64,000 nt of DNA from Holtermannia corniformis (lineage: Eukaryota > Basidiomycota > Tremellomycetes > Holtermanniales). The position numbers were made by a program, and so were the translations under genes. Of this stretch, positions 54,924 through 64,000 are shown piece after piece. The notes beneath the pieces were generated by a model, which made no database searches, was not told where the DNA came from, and was given only the letters and a program-made list of their open reading frames with translations. The stretch lies in assembly GCA_001599935.1 (NCBI GenBank), contig BCIJ01000011.1, positions 426,252-490,251 of the forward strand, in the 5' to 3' direction. How positions within the stretch are numbered: the first letter of the stretch is position 1; each line of letters begins with the position of its first letter.

Positions 54924-55190
54924 ATGGTCGAGGAACAGCGCACGAATGAAACAAGTACCGTAACCTCGGCAGGCCAGACTGCGACAGTCGACACGCCGGT
55001 ACCCTATATAGAACAGAAGCGTCAAGAGCTACCAGAGGGCGTGGGCTTGAACGTCGCCAGGATGCAAGAGCTGATCACCCAGTATAATGTCCGCGTGGCG
55101 ACGTTGAGTGGCAATGCTTGGAAGACCGCGCGATCTGCGTGGGAGATCGAGGTAGACAAAGCTTTTGATGATATGCGGAGATCATTATGA
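54924..55190 (+). CDS. Small-ORF cluster member 6 (88 aa), N-terminally short
   Basis: The frame covers only the C-terminal half-layout: TPVPYIEQKRQELPEG, VARMQELITQYNVRVATL and ARSAWEIEVDKAFDDMRR. These match PVPFIQA, KIQSLINDFQQSV and AFSSWQSSVNIAF of member 7 in order and spacing. The first aromatic/Trp motif is missing from this frame. Either the start is shorter by nature or a frameshift has removed it, so this could be a decaying copy. Confidence 0.5.
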   Translation: MVEEQRTNETSTVTSAGQTATVDTPVPYIEQKRQELPEGVGLNVARMQELITQYNVRVATLSGNAWKTARSAWEIEVDKAFDDMRRSL

Positions 55191-55482
55191 TGAGTGCAGC
55201 CTCATCACCTTGTATCACTCGTATGCGTCACCTTGCTGGCCAGGATCTTGGAGCATTGCCCGGTTCGGCGGCCAAGCCCCTCGCGCCACAATCATCTCTG
55301 AACAAAGAAGTACCAATCCTGCTGGTGGAGAGTGAACATGGTTGACAAAGGGCCTGCGCTACGTACGTCCATTGAGCGTCAACGTCACTCCGCCGTAAGG
55401 AGTCGTCTGGACCACTCACGCTTATAGCCTGCAACAGATGCAGCATGAGCTCCGTCCGCTTTCTTATCTACATAAAACAACC

Positions 55483-55812
55483 ATGTCCAGCGAGAGCGCA
55501 CTCAGAAAGAGTAAGCGTGAGTTCCAGTCATGGCGGTCGGATCTCAACAAGCCGATCCCCGAAAGCGCAATGCAGTACGCCATGTCCAGTCCTGTGCCAT
55601 TCATCCAAGCGGTCCGCTACAAAACGCCGAAAGACGACGATATCGACGCGCAGAAGATCCAGTCGTTGATCAACGACTTCCAACAGTCGGTCGCAGAGGC
55701 CTCGGACGATAACAAGCGGGCCGCGTTCTCGTCGTGGCAGAGTAGTGTCAATATTGCATTCTCAAGGGTGACGACCTCGTCGTCTTCGGCGATCCCCTTG
55801 CCTTACAGATGA
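55483..55812 (+). CDS. Small-ORF cluster member 7 (109 aa), unknown family
   Basis: Intronless. ATG at 55483 (an in-frame ATG at 55438 would add 15 residues). Elements: REFQSWRSDLNKPIPESAMQ, YAMSSPVPFIQAVRY, QKIQSLINDFQQSVAEASDD and AAFSSWQSSVNIAFSRV, then a Ser/Thr-rich tail. It is the best-preserved version of the family layout: two aromatic/Trp elements flanking one or two amphipathic helices. No secretion signal. The ORF ends 183 bases before the SR-protein start. Confidence 0.7.
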   Translation: MSSESALRKSKREFQSWRSDLNKPIPESAMQYAMSSPVPFIQAVRYKTPKDDDIDAQKIQSLINDFQQSVAEASDDNKRAAFSSWQSSVNIAFSRVTTSSSSAIPLPYR

Positions 55813-55995
55813 TAGCATGCCATCTGCCATGCGCTGGTTCTGTACGCTCTGCTCACGACGTGAACATGTACAAGGCCAGAGTTGCCACACGGCGGGTGTA
55901 ATCCCGCAACGCCGAACGGAGCCAAACCCCCTTTGCCTGCTTCGGGTTCATCTGCTATACGTCCTGCCGTCCACCACCACCGCCAGTCGTCCACA

Positions 55996-57224
55996 ATGTC
56001 ACACCGCGGTCGCTCACGCTCGCCCAAACCGCTTACACCATCCCCCTCTCGGTCCCGGGACGCAATGTCCATCTCGCCGCCGCCGCGCGCTCGCGAAGAG
56101 CCCGGGTTCAAGGTCATTGTCGTGTCGGGCTTGACCCGCAACGTTCAGCGCGCCCACTTGGAGGAGATCTTTGCAGAGTATGGAAAGGTGACGGGTGTGG
56201 ATCTGCCGGTCATTCGTCAATGTGAGTCTTGTGGTTGCGGTGGATTAGTGCGGGGTGTAGGCCCGGTAGCTGCCTGATACTCTGGAGCGCCGAGGTCTAG
56301 CCGAGTTCAGGCAGCTATGACGGCCTCCAGTATGCTCTGCTGTATATCCGATATGGTGCATACAGCAGGACTAGAATATTCGCTTGCGGTGGGGCCGGCC
56401 CGAGGCGCAGTCTGCAGTGACTCAAGCACAAGAGGTTCTGCATCCGTCTCGAGACGCAGTTGATTGTTTTTTTACTTACAGAGAGTACTGTCCTTAATCT
56501 GCGAGGCAACCCTAGACAAGCAGTGGAGCTGACGTTCCTCAGCCGGTCTGAATCGCGGCAAGGCGGCTATCGAGTTTGGAGCACCGGCGGCCGCAAAGAA
56601 GGCGCTCGAGTGCATGGATGGTGGTCAACTGGATGGCAGCCAGCTCAAGGTCGTGGTACGTTCTTCGTCAATAGCATACACCGAGGCCAACGACACTAAC
56701 TAGTGCAGATCTCCGAGCACCCTCTGCCTGCACCTCGCCCACCATCACCCGTCCGTCGCTCCCGTTCTCCACCGCCTCGCCGTCGCTACGCTTCCCGGTC
56801 CCGCTCGAGATCACCCCCACCCCGCCGTCGCCGTTCCTACTCTCGCTCCCGCTCACCGCCTCGTCGAGGTCCCAGCGGGCCAGGAGGCTACGGACGTGGC
56901 GGCTACGGTGGTGGGCCGCGCGGTGGTGGTGGCGGCGGCGGCGGCGGCTATGGCGGCGGGTTTCGCAACGACCGCCGGCCGTCACCACCGCCTGTCCGTC
57001 CATACGGCCAGCGTGGTGCACCGCGTCGCCGCAGCCCATCGTACGAACGCGGTGGTCGTCGTTCGCCCTCGAGGTCACCGTCGCGCTCGAGGTCGTTGTC
57101 ACGTTCGCGCTCACGCTCGCGAAGCCCAGTCAGGAGGCGGCGGAGCTACACGCGCAGCCTGTCGCGCTCGAGCCGGAGCCGTAGCTATTCTCGCTCAATC
57201 TCGAAAAGCCCAGTGAAGAAGTGA
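55996..57224 (+). CDS. RNPS1-like SR protein (exon junction complex / splicing)
   Basis: Nuclear RNA-binding protein that couples splicing to export and decay. Exons 55996-56221, 56543-56655 and 56709-57224 give 284 residues. One RRM: FKVIVVSGLTRNVQRAHLEE, IFAEYGKVTGVDLPV, then SGLNRGKAAIEFGAPAAAKK and MDGGQLDGSQLKVVISEHPL. The LTRNV and GGQLDG blocks are typical of RNPS1. Long RS-rich regions flank a Gly-rich stretch; the C-terminus alternates Arg-Ser to the end (SISKSPVKK). The first intron, 321 bases and inside the RRM, is about six times the local norm. Confidence 0.9.
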
Positions 57225-57595
57225 GGTGATTGTAGACGTGCTAGACGAAAACGAGGGCGATGAACCTCATTGTGAACTCGATTTGGTTCCGGTCGGAAAG
57301 TTGGAAAGTTGATGTCGACGTTGTAAAGCATGTCGAGTGCGATCAACTCGGGAAAAGACGCCTTGACAAGTGATTGTACATGCTGAACAGCTAGTCTCGG
57401 CTTAAGTATACGCCCATCGCATCGCAGACGGTGCAGATTGTCAAACTGCGGCCTCTTCTCGCCTCACCGATCTCAACCAGACTCGGGCCACCAAGCTCGA
57501 CGTTTCGGCGCCTGTCCAGCTCCCAGACCCTGCCCAGCTCACCCACACATCAGTTCACACCACACCTCTTCCCCAACCTCCCCTCGCTCCGCAGA
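57225..57595. other. Intergenic, upstream of the RNase Z gene
   Basis: 371 bases. The RNase Z frame stays open upstream from about 57431 but lacks an ATG there. If a non-ATG start were used, the added sequence (RPLLASPISTRLG, TFRRLSSSQTLP) would resemble a mitochondrial presequence. Confidence 0.5.
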
Positions 57596-60500
57596 ATGGA
57601 CGGCGCAAAGCCGCGCCGAGCTGCCGTTCAGAACCCTCAATGGCGCGTACAGGCCCTCTCGGTCCCCTCGCCAGACTCGGATCTCGCACTCTATGTCGCG
57701 TTTGATAACGTGAGGTACCTGTTTGGCACGGGTGAGGGTGTGCAGAGGACGTTTGTGCAGCGCAAGATTGGGCTCAAGAGTGTTGATGGCGTGTTTGTGC
57801 TTGGAGGCGATGGCGAGGGACGGAGGGTTGCGGGACTGGGCGGTGGGTAGTGGGGATGTAGGGGAGGAGTACTGACCACTCTCAGGCATTTTCATGACCG
57901 CTGCGGACGCTGGGATCAAGCATCTGAATGTGTGCGGCCCACCATCGGTCACAACTCAGATTGCCTCGATGCGGTCCTTCGTCATGCGGTGCGTGTCTGT
58001 CACTGATACATGATCAACACTGATCATTCGCCGGTATACAGCGACACCATCGCTGTCAGCACGCATACGTCCAACCCAAGCGCCGACCATCGGTCTACTG
58101 AATCCATCTTCAACTCGACAGCCTTGCACGTCACGACCCTCTCCCTCCGTCCAGACCTCTCAAACTCGACCGCACCTCTCGATCCGTCATCAGGCGATCG
58201 CTTGATCGACTGGTCAAGTCCAACTTTCAAGCCATCCAAGCTCTCTCCATACCAAAGACGTCAATGGGAAAACGCCATTATCAACGACATGCTCCGAGGG
58301 CCTCGACCCGACGACAAGCCATCCTCTTTTATCGCCGCTGAACCTGTATTGACCTCTCCTATCGCCTCTTCATCAACTCACCGCTCGAACCCAGGTAGAC
58401 CCCACACGCGCTCCGTGCTGCCTCTGGCGCCAGAGCATGTTCAAGACACACAGCTCGTCTATTTCTGTGAAGGACCGCCCGTGCGCGGCAAGTTTGACGT
58501 GGAAAAGGCGAAAGCGCTCGGTGTACCCAATGGTCCGCTCCGTGGCAAGTTGACGGCAGGTCAGACGATTGAGTTTGAGCTCAAGATCAAAGCTGAAGAT
58601 GGGTCCGAGGCGGTCGAGAAGCGCCAGGTCAAACCTGAGCAGTGTCTTGGCGGTGGTGAACCCGGTGCTGTGGGTCAGATGGATGTGTCCGACTAGTACG
58701 CTGATATCGAGTCGATCAGATCTTCGTGCTCGCTTCAGTGCCAGATATAACGTACCTGCCTGCTTTGCTGCAATCCGACGCTTGGAAACCATACCAACCG
58801 GTCGGGGGCGCAACTGTGGCAGAGAAGCACATCCACATCATGGTACATCGATGTCCTCGCGCCGTGTATACCGACCCCGAGTGGCAACGATGGGTCCAGA
58901 GTTTTGGTCCTGGTACTCGGGTTGGTGGACGAACGGGTTTCAGTGGTGCTAGGCTCATCCGATGTAGCACCTGGTTGCCACAACGGACCATTACAGCAAC
59001 CGAGCAACATTCAACTCGGCCTGCTGGAACATGCTGTCCATGAGCCTACTCAACGACGAGATCTTCACTATCCCGTTCACGCTGGACGACGTCTCTGCTC
59101 AAAGTGGGTTCTTGCAGCGTGTGCGATATTCCGCTGACATGGAGTCAGCGCCTCCTCTGCCGCCAAACACGTCGATCCTCGAACCATATCACAATGTGGG
59201 ATTACATCCCGCCACTGTCCCGCAGATACTCGCCTCGCGTCCCTCCGATCTTCCTTTCCCCTCGACTACGGAGGGCTTGCAAGAGGCAAAGATGAAGCTG
59301 CAGGAGACCCTGGGCGAGTATGTGACAGCCGTCAAGCTGGCCAAGGACGCTGTCGAAGCCGAAACGGTGCAGAGACAAGGCGTGTATCGTGGCGTTGGCC
59401 AAGATATCGTCGTGACGACACTGGGAACCGGAAGCGCCATTCCGAGCAAATACCGGAATGGTCAGTTGGTGTATGACAGATCAGAGGGGTGAAGCTCACA
59501 TCTGCAGTGTCTTCGACGCATCTTGACATTCCGGGCTTTGGCGGCGTCATCCTGGATGTAGGCGAGGGAACCCTTGGCCAGCTTCGTCGCAAGTTTGGCC
59601 TAGAGGGGCTCAGGAAGGTGTATGACGAGCTCAAGGTGATCTTCATCTCGCACATGCACGCCGACCACCACCTCGGACTCGCCACGCTACTGGAAGACCG
59701 CTTTAGAGTGAGTGCGACGCGGCTGCTGATCAGAGCCATCTGACGCGCTTCGTGTAGATGGGCATCCAGTCCGAATTGATCCTCATCGCGCCGTCTTTCA
59801 TCAAGCTGTATCTGCGCGAATCACACGGCTGGCAGGCTGTACCGAACAGCGATCCTACCAAAGTTCTCTTCTTGGACATTGCGCGGATCAAGGAGCTGCA
59901 GCCGTCTTGGTATGCATCCGCCAGCGAGTCGGAGCACGATGGTGTAGCTACGACTGAACGTCGGCCGTGGGGTAGTGAGCGTCAGCGCAAGTGAGTCTAG
60001 GTTTCAACAGTGTCATCGAAGCTTATTCACACTCTCAGCGCATCCACGGCAGAGACGCTTCAGAAGCTGCGCTGCTTGGGCCTGGTCGAGGTCGCGGCGC
60101 CAGAAGTCAAGCACCGTGGTAAGGCGTATGGCTGTGTGCTCCGACACGAGTCTGGCTGGAAGGTCGTGTGAGTTGGATCTGTCTGATGCACATGGAGACT
60201 GACGTGGCCTCGTCCAGCTACTCGGGCGATACGATGCCTTGCGAGTCTCTGATCGCCGCCGGCAAGGACGCAACGCTGCTTATCCACGAAGCGACTCTCG
60301 AGGACGACAAGCCTGAGATGGCTCAGGCCAAGGGCCACAGCACATTCGGCCAAGCAATCGACGTTGGCCACCGTATGAACGCGCGGCACATTCTGCTCAA
60401 CCACTTTTCTCAACGCTATCCCAAGCTACCCCGTCTGCAGCCAACAGCGGCCAACACGGATTTAGCGCAGCAACCCGTCGTCGCGCTCTCGTTTGATCTC

Positions 60501-60848
60501 ATGTCGATCAAGGTCGGCGACATGTGGAAGATGGAGCACTACAAGGATGCGATTGCGCTCCTGTTCCCAGCGGAAGACGAGGCCGACGGTGATATCAGCG
60601 AGGCGGGCGATGTGACGGTCGTCGATGCGACCCCGGGCAAACAGACAGCTACGCCTCAGTCGAAGAACCAGCTCAAAAAGGAGAAGAACAAGGCGCGGCA
60701 GCAGCAGGCCAAAGAGGCCAAACTTGCCCAGTCGGCGGCCGAGGGTGCGTCTGGACAAGGCAAGAAGCGCGGGGGTGAGACGAACCGGGAGCGCGAGGCC
60801 AAGCGCTCCAAGTCGGGGAATGAGGATCGAAGTGAGATTTGCGTGTGA
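57596..60848 (+). CDS. TRZ1: Long-form tRNA 3'-endonuclease (RNase Z, ELAC2/Trz1 type)
   Basis: Removes the 3' trailer of precursor tRNAs. Nine exons: 57596-57842, 57886-57988, 58042-58673, 58739-58920, 58968-59460, 59508-59707, 59758-59990, 60039-60167, 60218-60848; 949 residues. The N-terminal half has YVAFDNVRYLFGTGEGVQR and FMTAADAGIKHL (degenerate lactamase half). The flexible-arm and linker part includes FGPGTRHLVATTDHYSNRAT. The catalytic half has DIVVTTLGTGSAIPSKYRN, ILDVGEGTLGQLRR, the metal motif SHMHADHHLG (about residue 600), YSGDT, HEATLEDD and GHSTFGQAIDVG, with NHFSQRYPK. All metal-binding residues I can check are present. The basic C-terminal tail (KKEKNKARQQQAKEAK) may be nuclear. 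The donor at 58674 was chosen because it restores AVVPDITYL. Confidence 0.93.
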
Positions 60849-61138
60849 TTGGCATTGCATGGGTTGCGTTCTGGATTGTCAAAGCATGTATTTTGCATTT
60901 CGCTGTACTGTCTCCCGTAGCACTCTCAACACGCCGCTGTCTGACTCTGCAGTTGTTCGCACGCGGGCTACGATCGCAGATATGCGGACCGTCAGGGCGC
61001 TGCCGAACAAGCGCGCGATATGAGCATGCAAGAATGCATATGCAAGTGCATAGAACAGACAATGGTGGTGCAAGAGCTCGAGAACAAGCAATGGTTGGCG
61101 GCTAAAGTGCGGTAGAGTTGACAATGATGGACTGTAGG

Positions 61139-63617
61139 CTAAATCTGCAACGGCGGCATCGTCTGCTCATGCCGTCGTATCCGTTTGTCCTTGCGTTTTG
61201 CCTTTCTCGACAGTCGATTCCGTTCGGCGTCGTCATGTGACGGTCCGAGCAGGGGCGAGACCATCAGGCGGCCACTGGCGCTGGCTGGGCCCGCCAACGT
61301 CTCGGTCAGCGTTGCTGTTCTCCGCGCGGTGGGTGAGAACAGCTGTTGCTGTGGGACCGAGACGGTCCGCTGCGGTCTCGCACTGTTACCGGCGAAATTG
61401 TAGTTGCGCTGACGATAGGTCGAGACGGGGACGCGATCAAAGCGGATCAAGTGGCGCAAGTGCTCATCGGCCGGTGCGTCGCCTTGACCCGCTTCGTAGT
61501 TTTGGTGGACGAGCATCGAAGCGTCGAGCATGTCTTCCAGCGAGATGGGCTCGACGTCGGACGCTTCCGAGGGCGTGTCTTCGCGATCCTCGCACTGGTG
61601 CTGGATCTGGTGGCGGGCGGCGGCAGCGGCGGCGGCAATGTATCGCGGATGACCTGGGATGGACGAGTAGCGAGCCTTGCCAGGGGTACCATAGGGCGAG
61701 TAAGGCGCCGAGCGCTCTTTGCGCGGTTTGGACGCTTGGGTGGCCGCCGTTGACGACGAGCCGCCGCGCGGTCGACCACGACGGCGCGTAAAGGGGGAAG
61801 CCGTCGCCTTGTTCGTGCCGTCAATCACGGCGTGGGAAGCCTCGTCGCACACGAGCGGTCGGAACGAGCCCATGAGTGGGACAACAGGGGCCGATTCCGA
61901 CGCAGAGGTCGAGAGCGCGGGCGTGGCGAGATTCAGTGCCGAGCTCGTGGTGGACGAGGGGCCCGAAGGCTGCACGAGCTCGCCATCTGCCGTAGCGACT
62001 GCTGCCGATGCGCGTGCGAGCAAGTCTTGTTCTCGGCTTTCAGCCAACAGCTCTGCGGCTTCTTCCAAGCTGACGCAGAGGTCATGCGCCAACTGTGCTT
62101 CTTGGTCTGTCGGGATGGCCGCTAGCAAGCGTTCGGGCGAGACCGAGGGCAAGCTCGGCATATCCTCTTCAGCCATGCTATCTGTCGTATCGCCTCCGTC
62201 TTCGTCGTCGCCATGATCGTCCGACGAGTCGGTGTCCATCGCTTCGGAATCGACAAGGAGCTGCTGCTGCTCACCCGCCGTCGTGCTGCCGCCTGTACGG
62301 GACCTGCGCTCGCCTCGGGAGCGACTCCGGGAACGATCGGGTTCCGGTCGAGGCTGGACGAGGACATAGTTGCCATCCCAGTCTTCCATCAGGATCAGAG
62401 GCTGACCTGACGCATCGAGCGTCGGTGGGACGGCGGGATCCATGATGGGGAACCCAAAGGCATCGACGGAATCCGACGAGTCGTCGCTGTCCGTGTCGGT
62501 ACAGTCCGACTCGTCCATATCGGACGCAGACGACTGGGACTCGAGCTGGGCAATCTCCGAGTCGCTCAAGGTGGTGATGTAGATGTGCTGCCGAGTCAGG
62601 GTGCGTACGGCCGCAGTTGATCACTGGACACACCTCTTCTTCTTCCTCGTCTTCCTCTTCATCTTCCCACCAGTCGCCGGCGACTACGGCCATTTCGAGC
62701 TCACTCTCGTCAACGTCGCCTTGGCCATAGTCGAGATCCTCTACATCTTGACCCTGGAGTCCCATTGGCAGCGCCTGTTCCGAATGTCTTGTCGGCGCAC
62801 GCGGCGTCGCTTGGCTGCGACAGCCATGTCAGTTGACCAACCGCGCATACCCAGGGCAACATACCCGTCCTCCATCTCGACATCCCCGTCCATGCCCGTT
62901 CCGCCATCGACTTTATCAGCTCTGGCTCTCGAGCGCTCCACAGCGTCCTTCTTCCCCTTGCGCTTCTTCTCTCTCGCCTTGGCACCCGTCACATTGCCCG
63001 TCTCCCTGCCCTTGCCCTTGTCCTTGCCCTTGACGACTTCTGGGCTCCGATGCGTCGGTTTCGGCGCCGGCACCCGGTCCTCATAGTCTGTCAGGGCAGA
63101 CGAGAGGCTCGCAGATGACGAGGTGGAATACGTGCGTGATTTGTGGGGGAGTGGGATGGGAGACGGGGACGGGGTTGGGTTGAGCTTGAGTCTGATTTTT
63201 GGCAGGGTCGAAGGGCCGGCTTTGGGCGAGTGCGCTGAGTGAGTTAGCTCGCCATCACGAGTCAGTGTCGAGATATCGAAGACAAGTTGAGCACCAAGGG
63301 TATGCGCGCCGGCGGAAAGGAATGCAATCGGCACAGACCGTGAGCTTTGACCCGCGGCAAAGGCCCTTGACGGCTACAAAGGAGCCAGCTCGGAAGCTCG
63401 TCTACTCATCTGGACGCCTTGACCGTGTCGTATGCTGATCTGCTCGAGAGCCGACAACGGATTTCCATGGCACACGACCGGTCCGGTTGGTACCGCGGGT
63501 CGGTGCGAAAGCGAGTGCAACGCAGTCCACAAGCAGAACAGTACCAGAGCACGACTCACCTCTCAGCCCGTTCTTGAGCGTGGCCGCTTTAGGCGTGCCA
63601 CTGGCAACGGGGACCAT
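61139..63617 (-). CDS. Acidic, Ser-rich nuclear-looking protein, partial model
   Basis: The last exon, 62587-61139 (483 codons), follows a 46-base intron from exon 62774-62634, which encodes DVDESELEMAVVAGDWWEDE and an acidic run. An upstream part to about 63300 has TLPKIRLKLNPTPSPSPIPL and Lys/Arg runs (AKAREKKRKGKKDAVERSRA). A possible first exon at 63617 reads MVPVASGTPKAATLKNGLR before a GTGAGT donor. The C-terminal exon holds ILMEDWDGNYVLVQPRPEP, a helix of acidic/Ala residues, an AT-hook-like RRRGRPRGG and a basic end (SRKAKRKDKRIRRHEQ). Chromatin association is a guess from the AT-hook and charge pattern. The splice at 62821/62774 and exons upstream of 63240 are uncertain. Confidence 0.65.
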
Positions 63618-64000
63618 TGGTCGTGTCCGACTGACGGATCCTGTGCCGTCGAACCGATTTCTCCGCCGGGTCGAGCTCTAGACGGCTTGCGTCCGTTTCG
63701 AAAGTGTTTATAGCGTGCTGAGCGAGTGGAGCGGGTCGGTCTCGTAGGTTCTGTTGCGCATTGGCACGGCTGGCGTGATGGAAACAGAGTGAGCTGCATC
63801 AGGATTCCCATTGAAAACGTCAAATCCGTTCAGCGCGCGATCCGTGGGAAACTGCGAGAAATTCCAAGACGCCACGTGGCACAACAATCTGCACCAGAGC
63901 GTAGACGGTGAGCGTAGAGACCGGCAGGCGGGGCACGCTCTTGACTGCACAGGTGATGCAGCAGCATGCACAGTAACGGGTGTACGGGCAAACCCACACT
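63618..64000. other. Right edge, no gene supported
   Basis: 383 bases. A TATAAAC on the minus strand near 63713 could serve the gene to the left. No coding exon is supported up to the window end. Confidence 0.4.

Noticed and set aside
57431..57595. N-terminal mitochondrial presequence of RNase Z
   Set aside because: The frame is open and presequence-like but has no ATG; a non-ATG start would be needed, so it was not included in the CDS.
1..64000. CRISPR arrays, insertion sequences, retroelements
   Set aside because: No direct-repeat arrays, terminal inverted repeats, reverse transcriptase or transposase motifs were seen; the window is ordinary fungal chromosomal DNA apart from the small-ORF cluster.

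Overview
The window is chromosomal DNA from a fungus, most likely a GC-rich basidiomycete. Almost every housekeeping gene is cut by introns of about 40-55 bases with GTNNGT donors, CTNAC-like branch points and YAG acceptors. The gene set fits as well: septin Cdc12, U1-C, Zds- and Reg1-like phosphatase regulators, OPT transporter, long-form RNase Z. I cannot fix the genus from sequence alone. Exon models were built by hand from splice signals, reading phase and family conservation. Where a model is called complete, the exon lengths add up to a whole number of codons.

Layout, left to right. 1-1522 (-): 5' part of AMP deaminase, running off the edge. 1898-4710 (+): membrane-anchored heparinase II/III-like protein. 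4778-7126 (-): unknown protein. 7322-8370 (+): Bin3/MePCE-type RNA cap methyltransferase, tail to tail with 8455-9273 (-): U1 snRNP protein U1-C. 9746-11076 (+): secreted, probably GPI-anchored GH16 glycosidase. 11179-13359 (-): low-complexity unknown. 13645-15234 (-): ribosomal protein uL11, divergent from 15617-18084 (+): septin Cdc12. 18185-19656 (-): membrane J-domain protein. 19924-21293 (-): glycerol-3-phosphate dehydrogenase, divergent from 21903-23205 (+): a GPP/DOG-type phosphatase, so two consecutive glycerol-pathway activities share one intergenic region. 23583-26367 (+): F-box/LRR protein. 26411-26848 (-): unclear ORF. 27527-28248 (+): small secreted protein with a damaged donor site. 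28627-31968 and 32049-32738 (+): low-complexity proteins. 32867-36269 (-): Zds-like PP2A regulator. 36889-40304 (-): oligopeptide transporter in 21 exons. 40641-40998 (+): small protein. 41214-42510 (+): proteasome alpha-3. 42701-43005 (+): small, perhaps mitochondrial protein. 43050-44209 (-): Smr-domain protein. 44319-44855 (-): L-rhamnose mutarotase-like. 46083-49102 (+): Reg1-like PP1 regulator. 49404-50700 (+): Ubc6-type E2. 55996-57224 (+): RNPS1-like SR protein. 57596-60848 (+): long RNase Z. 61139-63617 (-): acidic nuclear-looking protein.

The most unusual part is 51116-55812: seven small, apparently intronless ORFs (about 88-113 codons), all on + and head to tail. They share a faint layout (Phe/Tyr-x2-Trp near the N-terminus, a central helix, and a C-terminal A-[FL]-x2-W-x3-V segment) but have diverged strongly. 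I recognise no known family. In a region where neighbours carry up to 20 introns, this looks like a locally amplified, fast-evolving gene family and is the best candidate for something undescribed.
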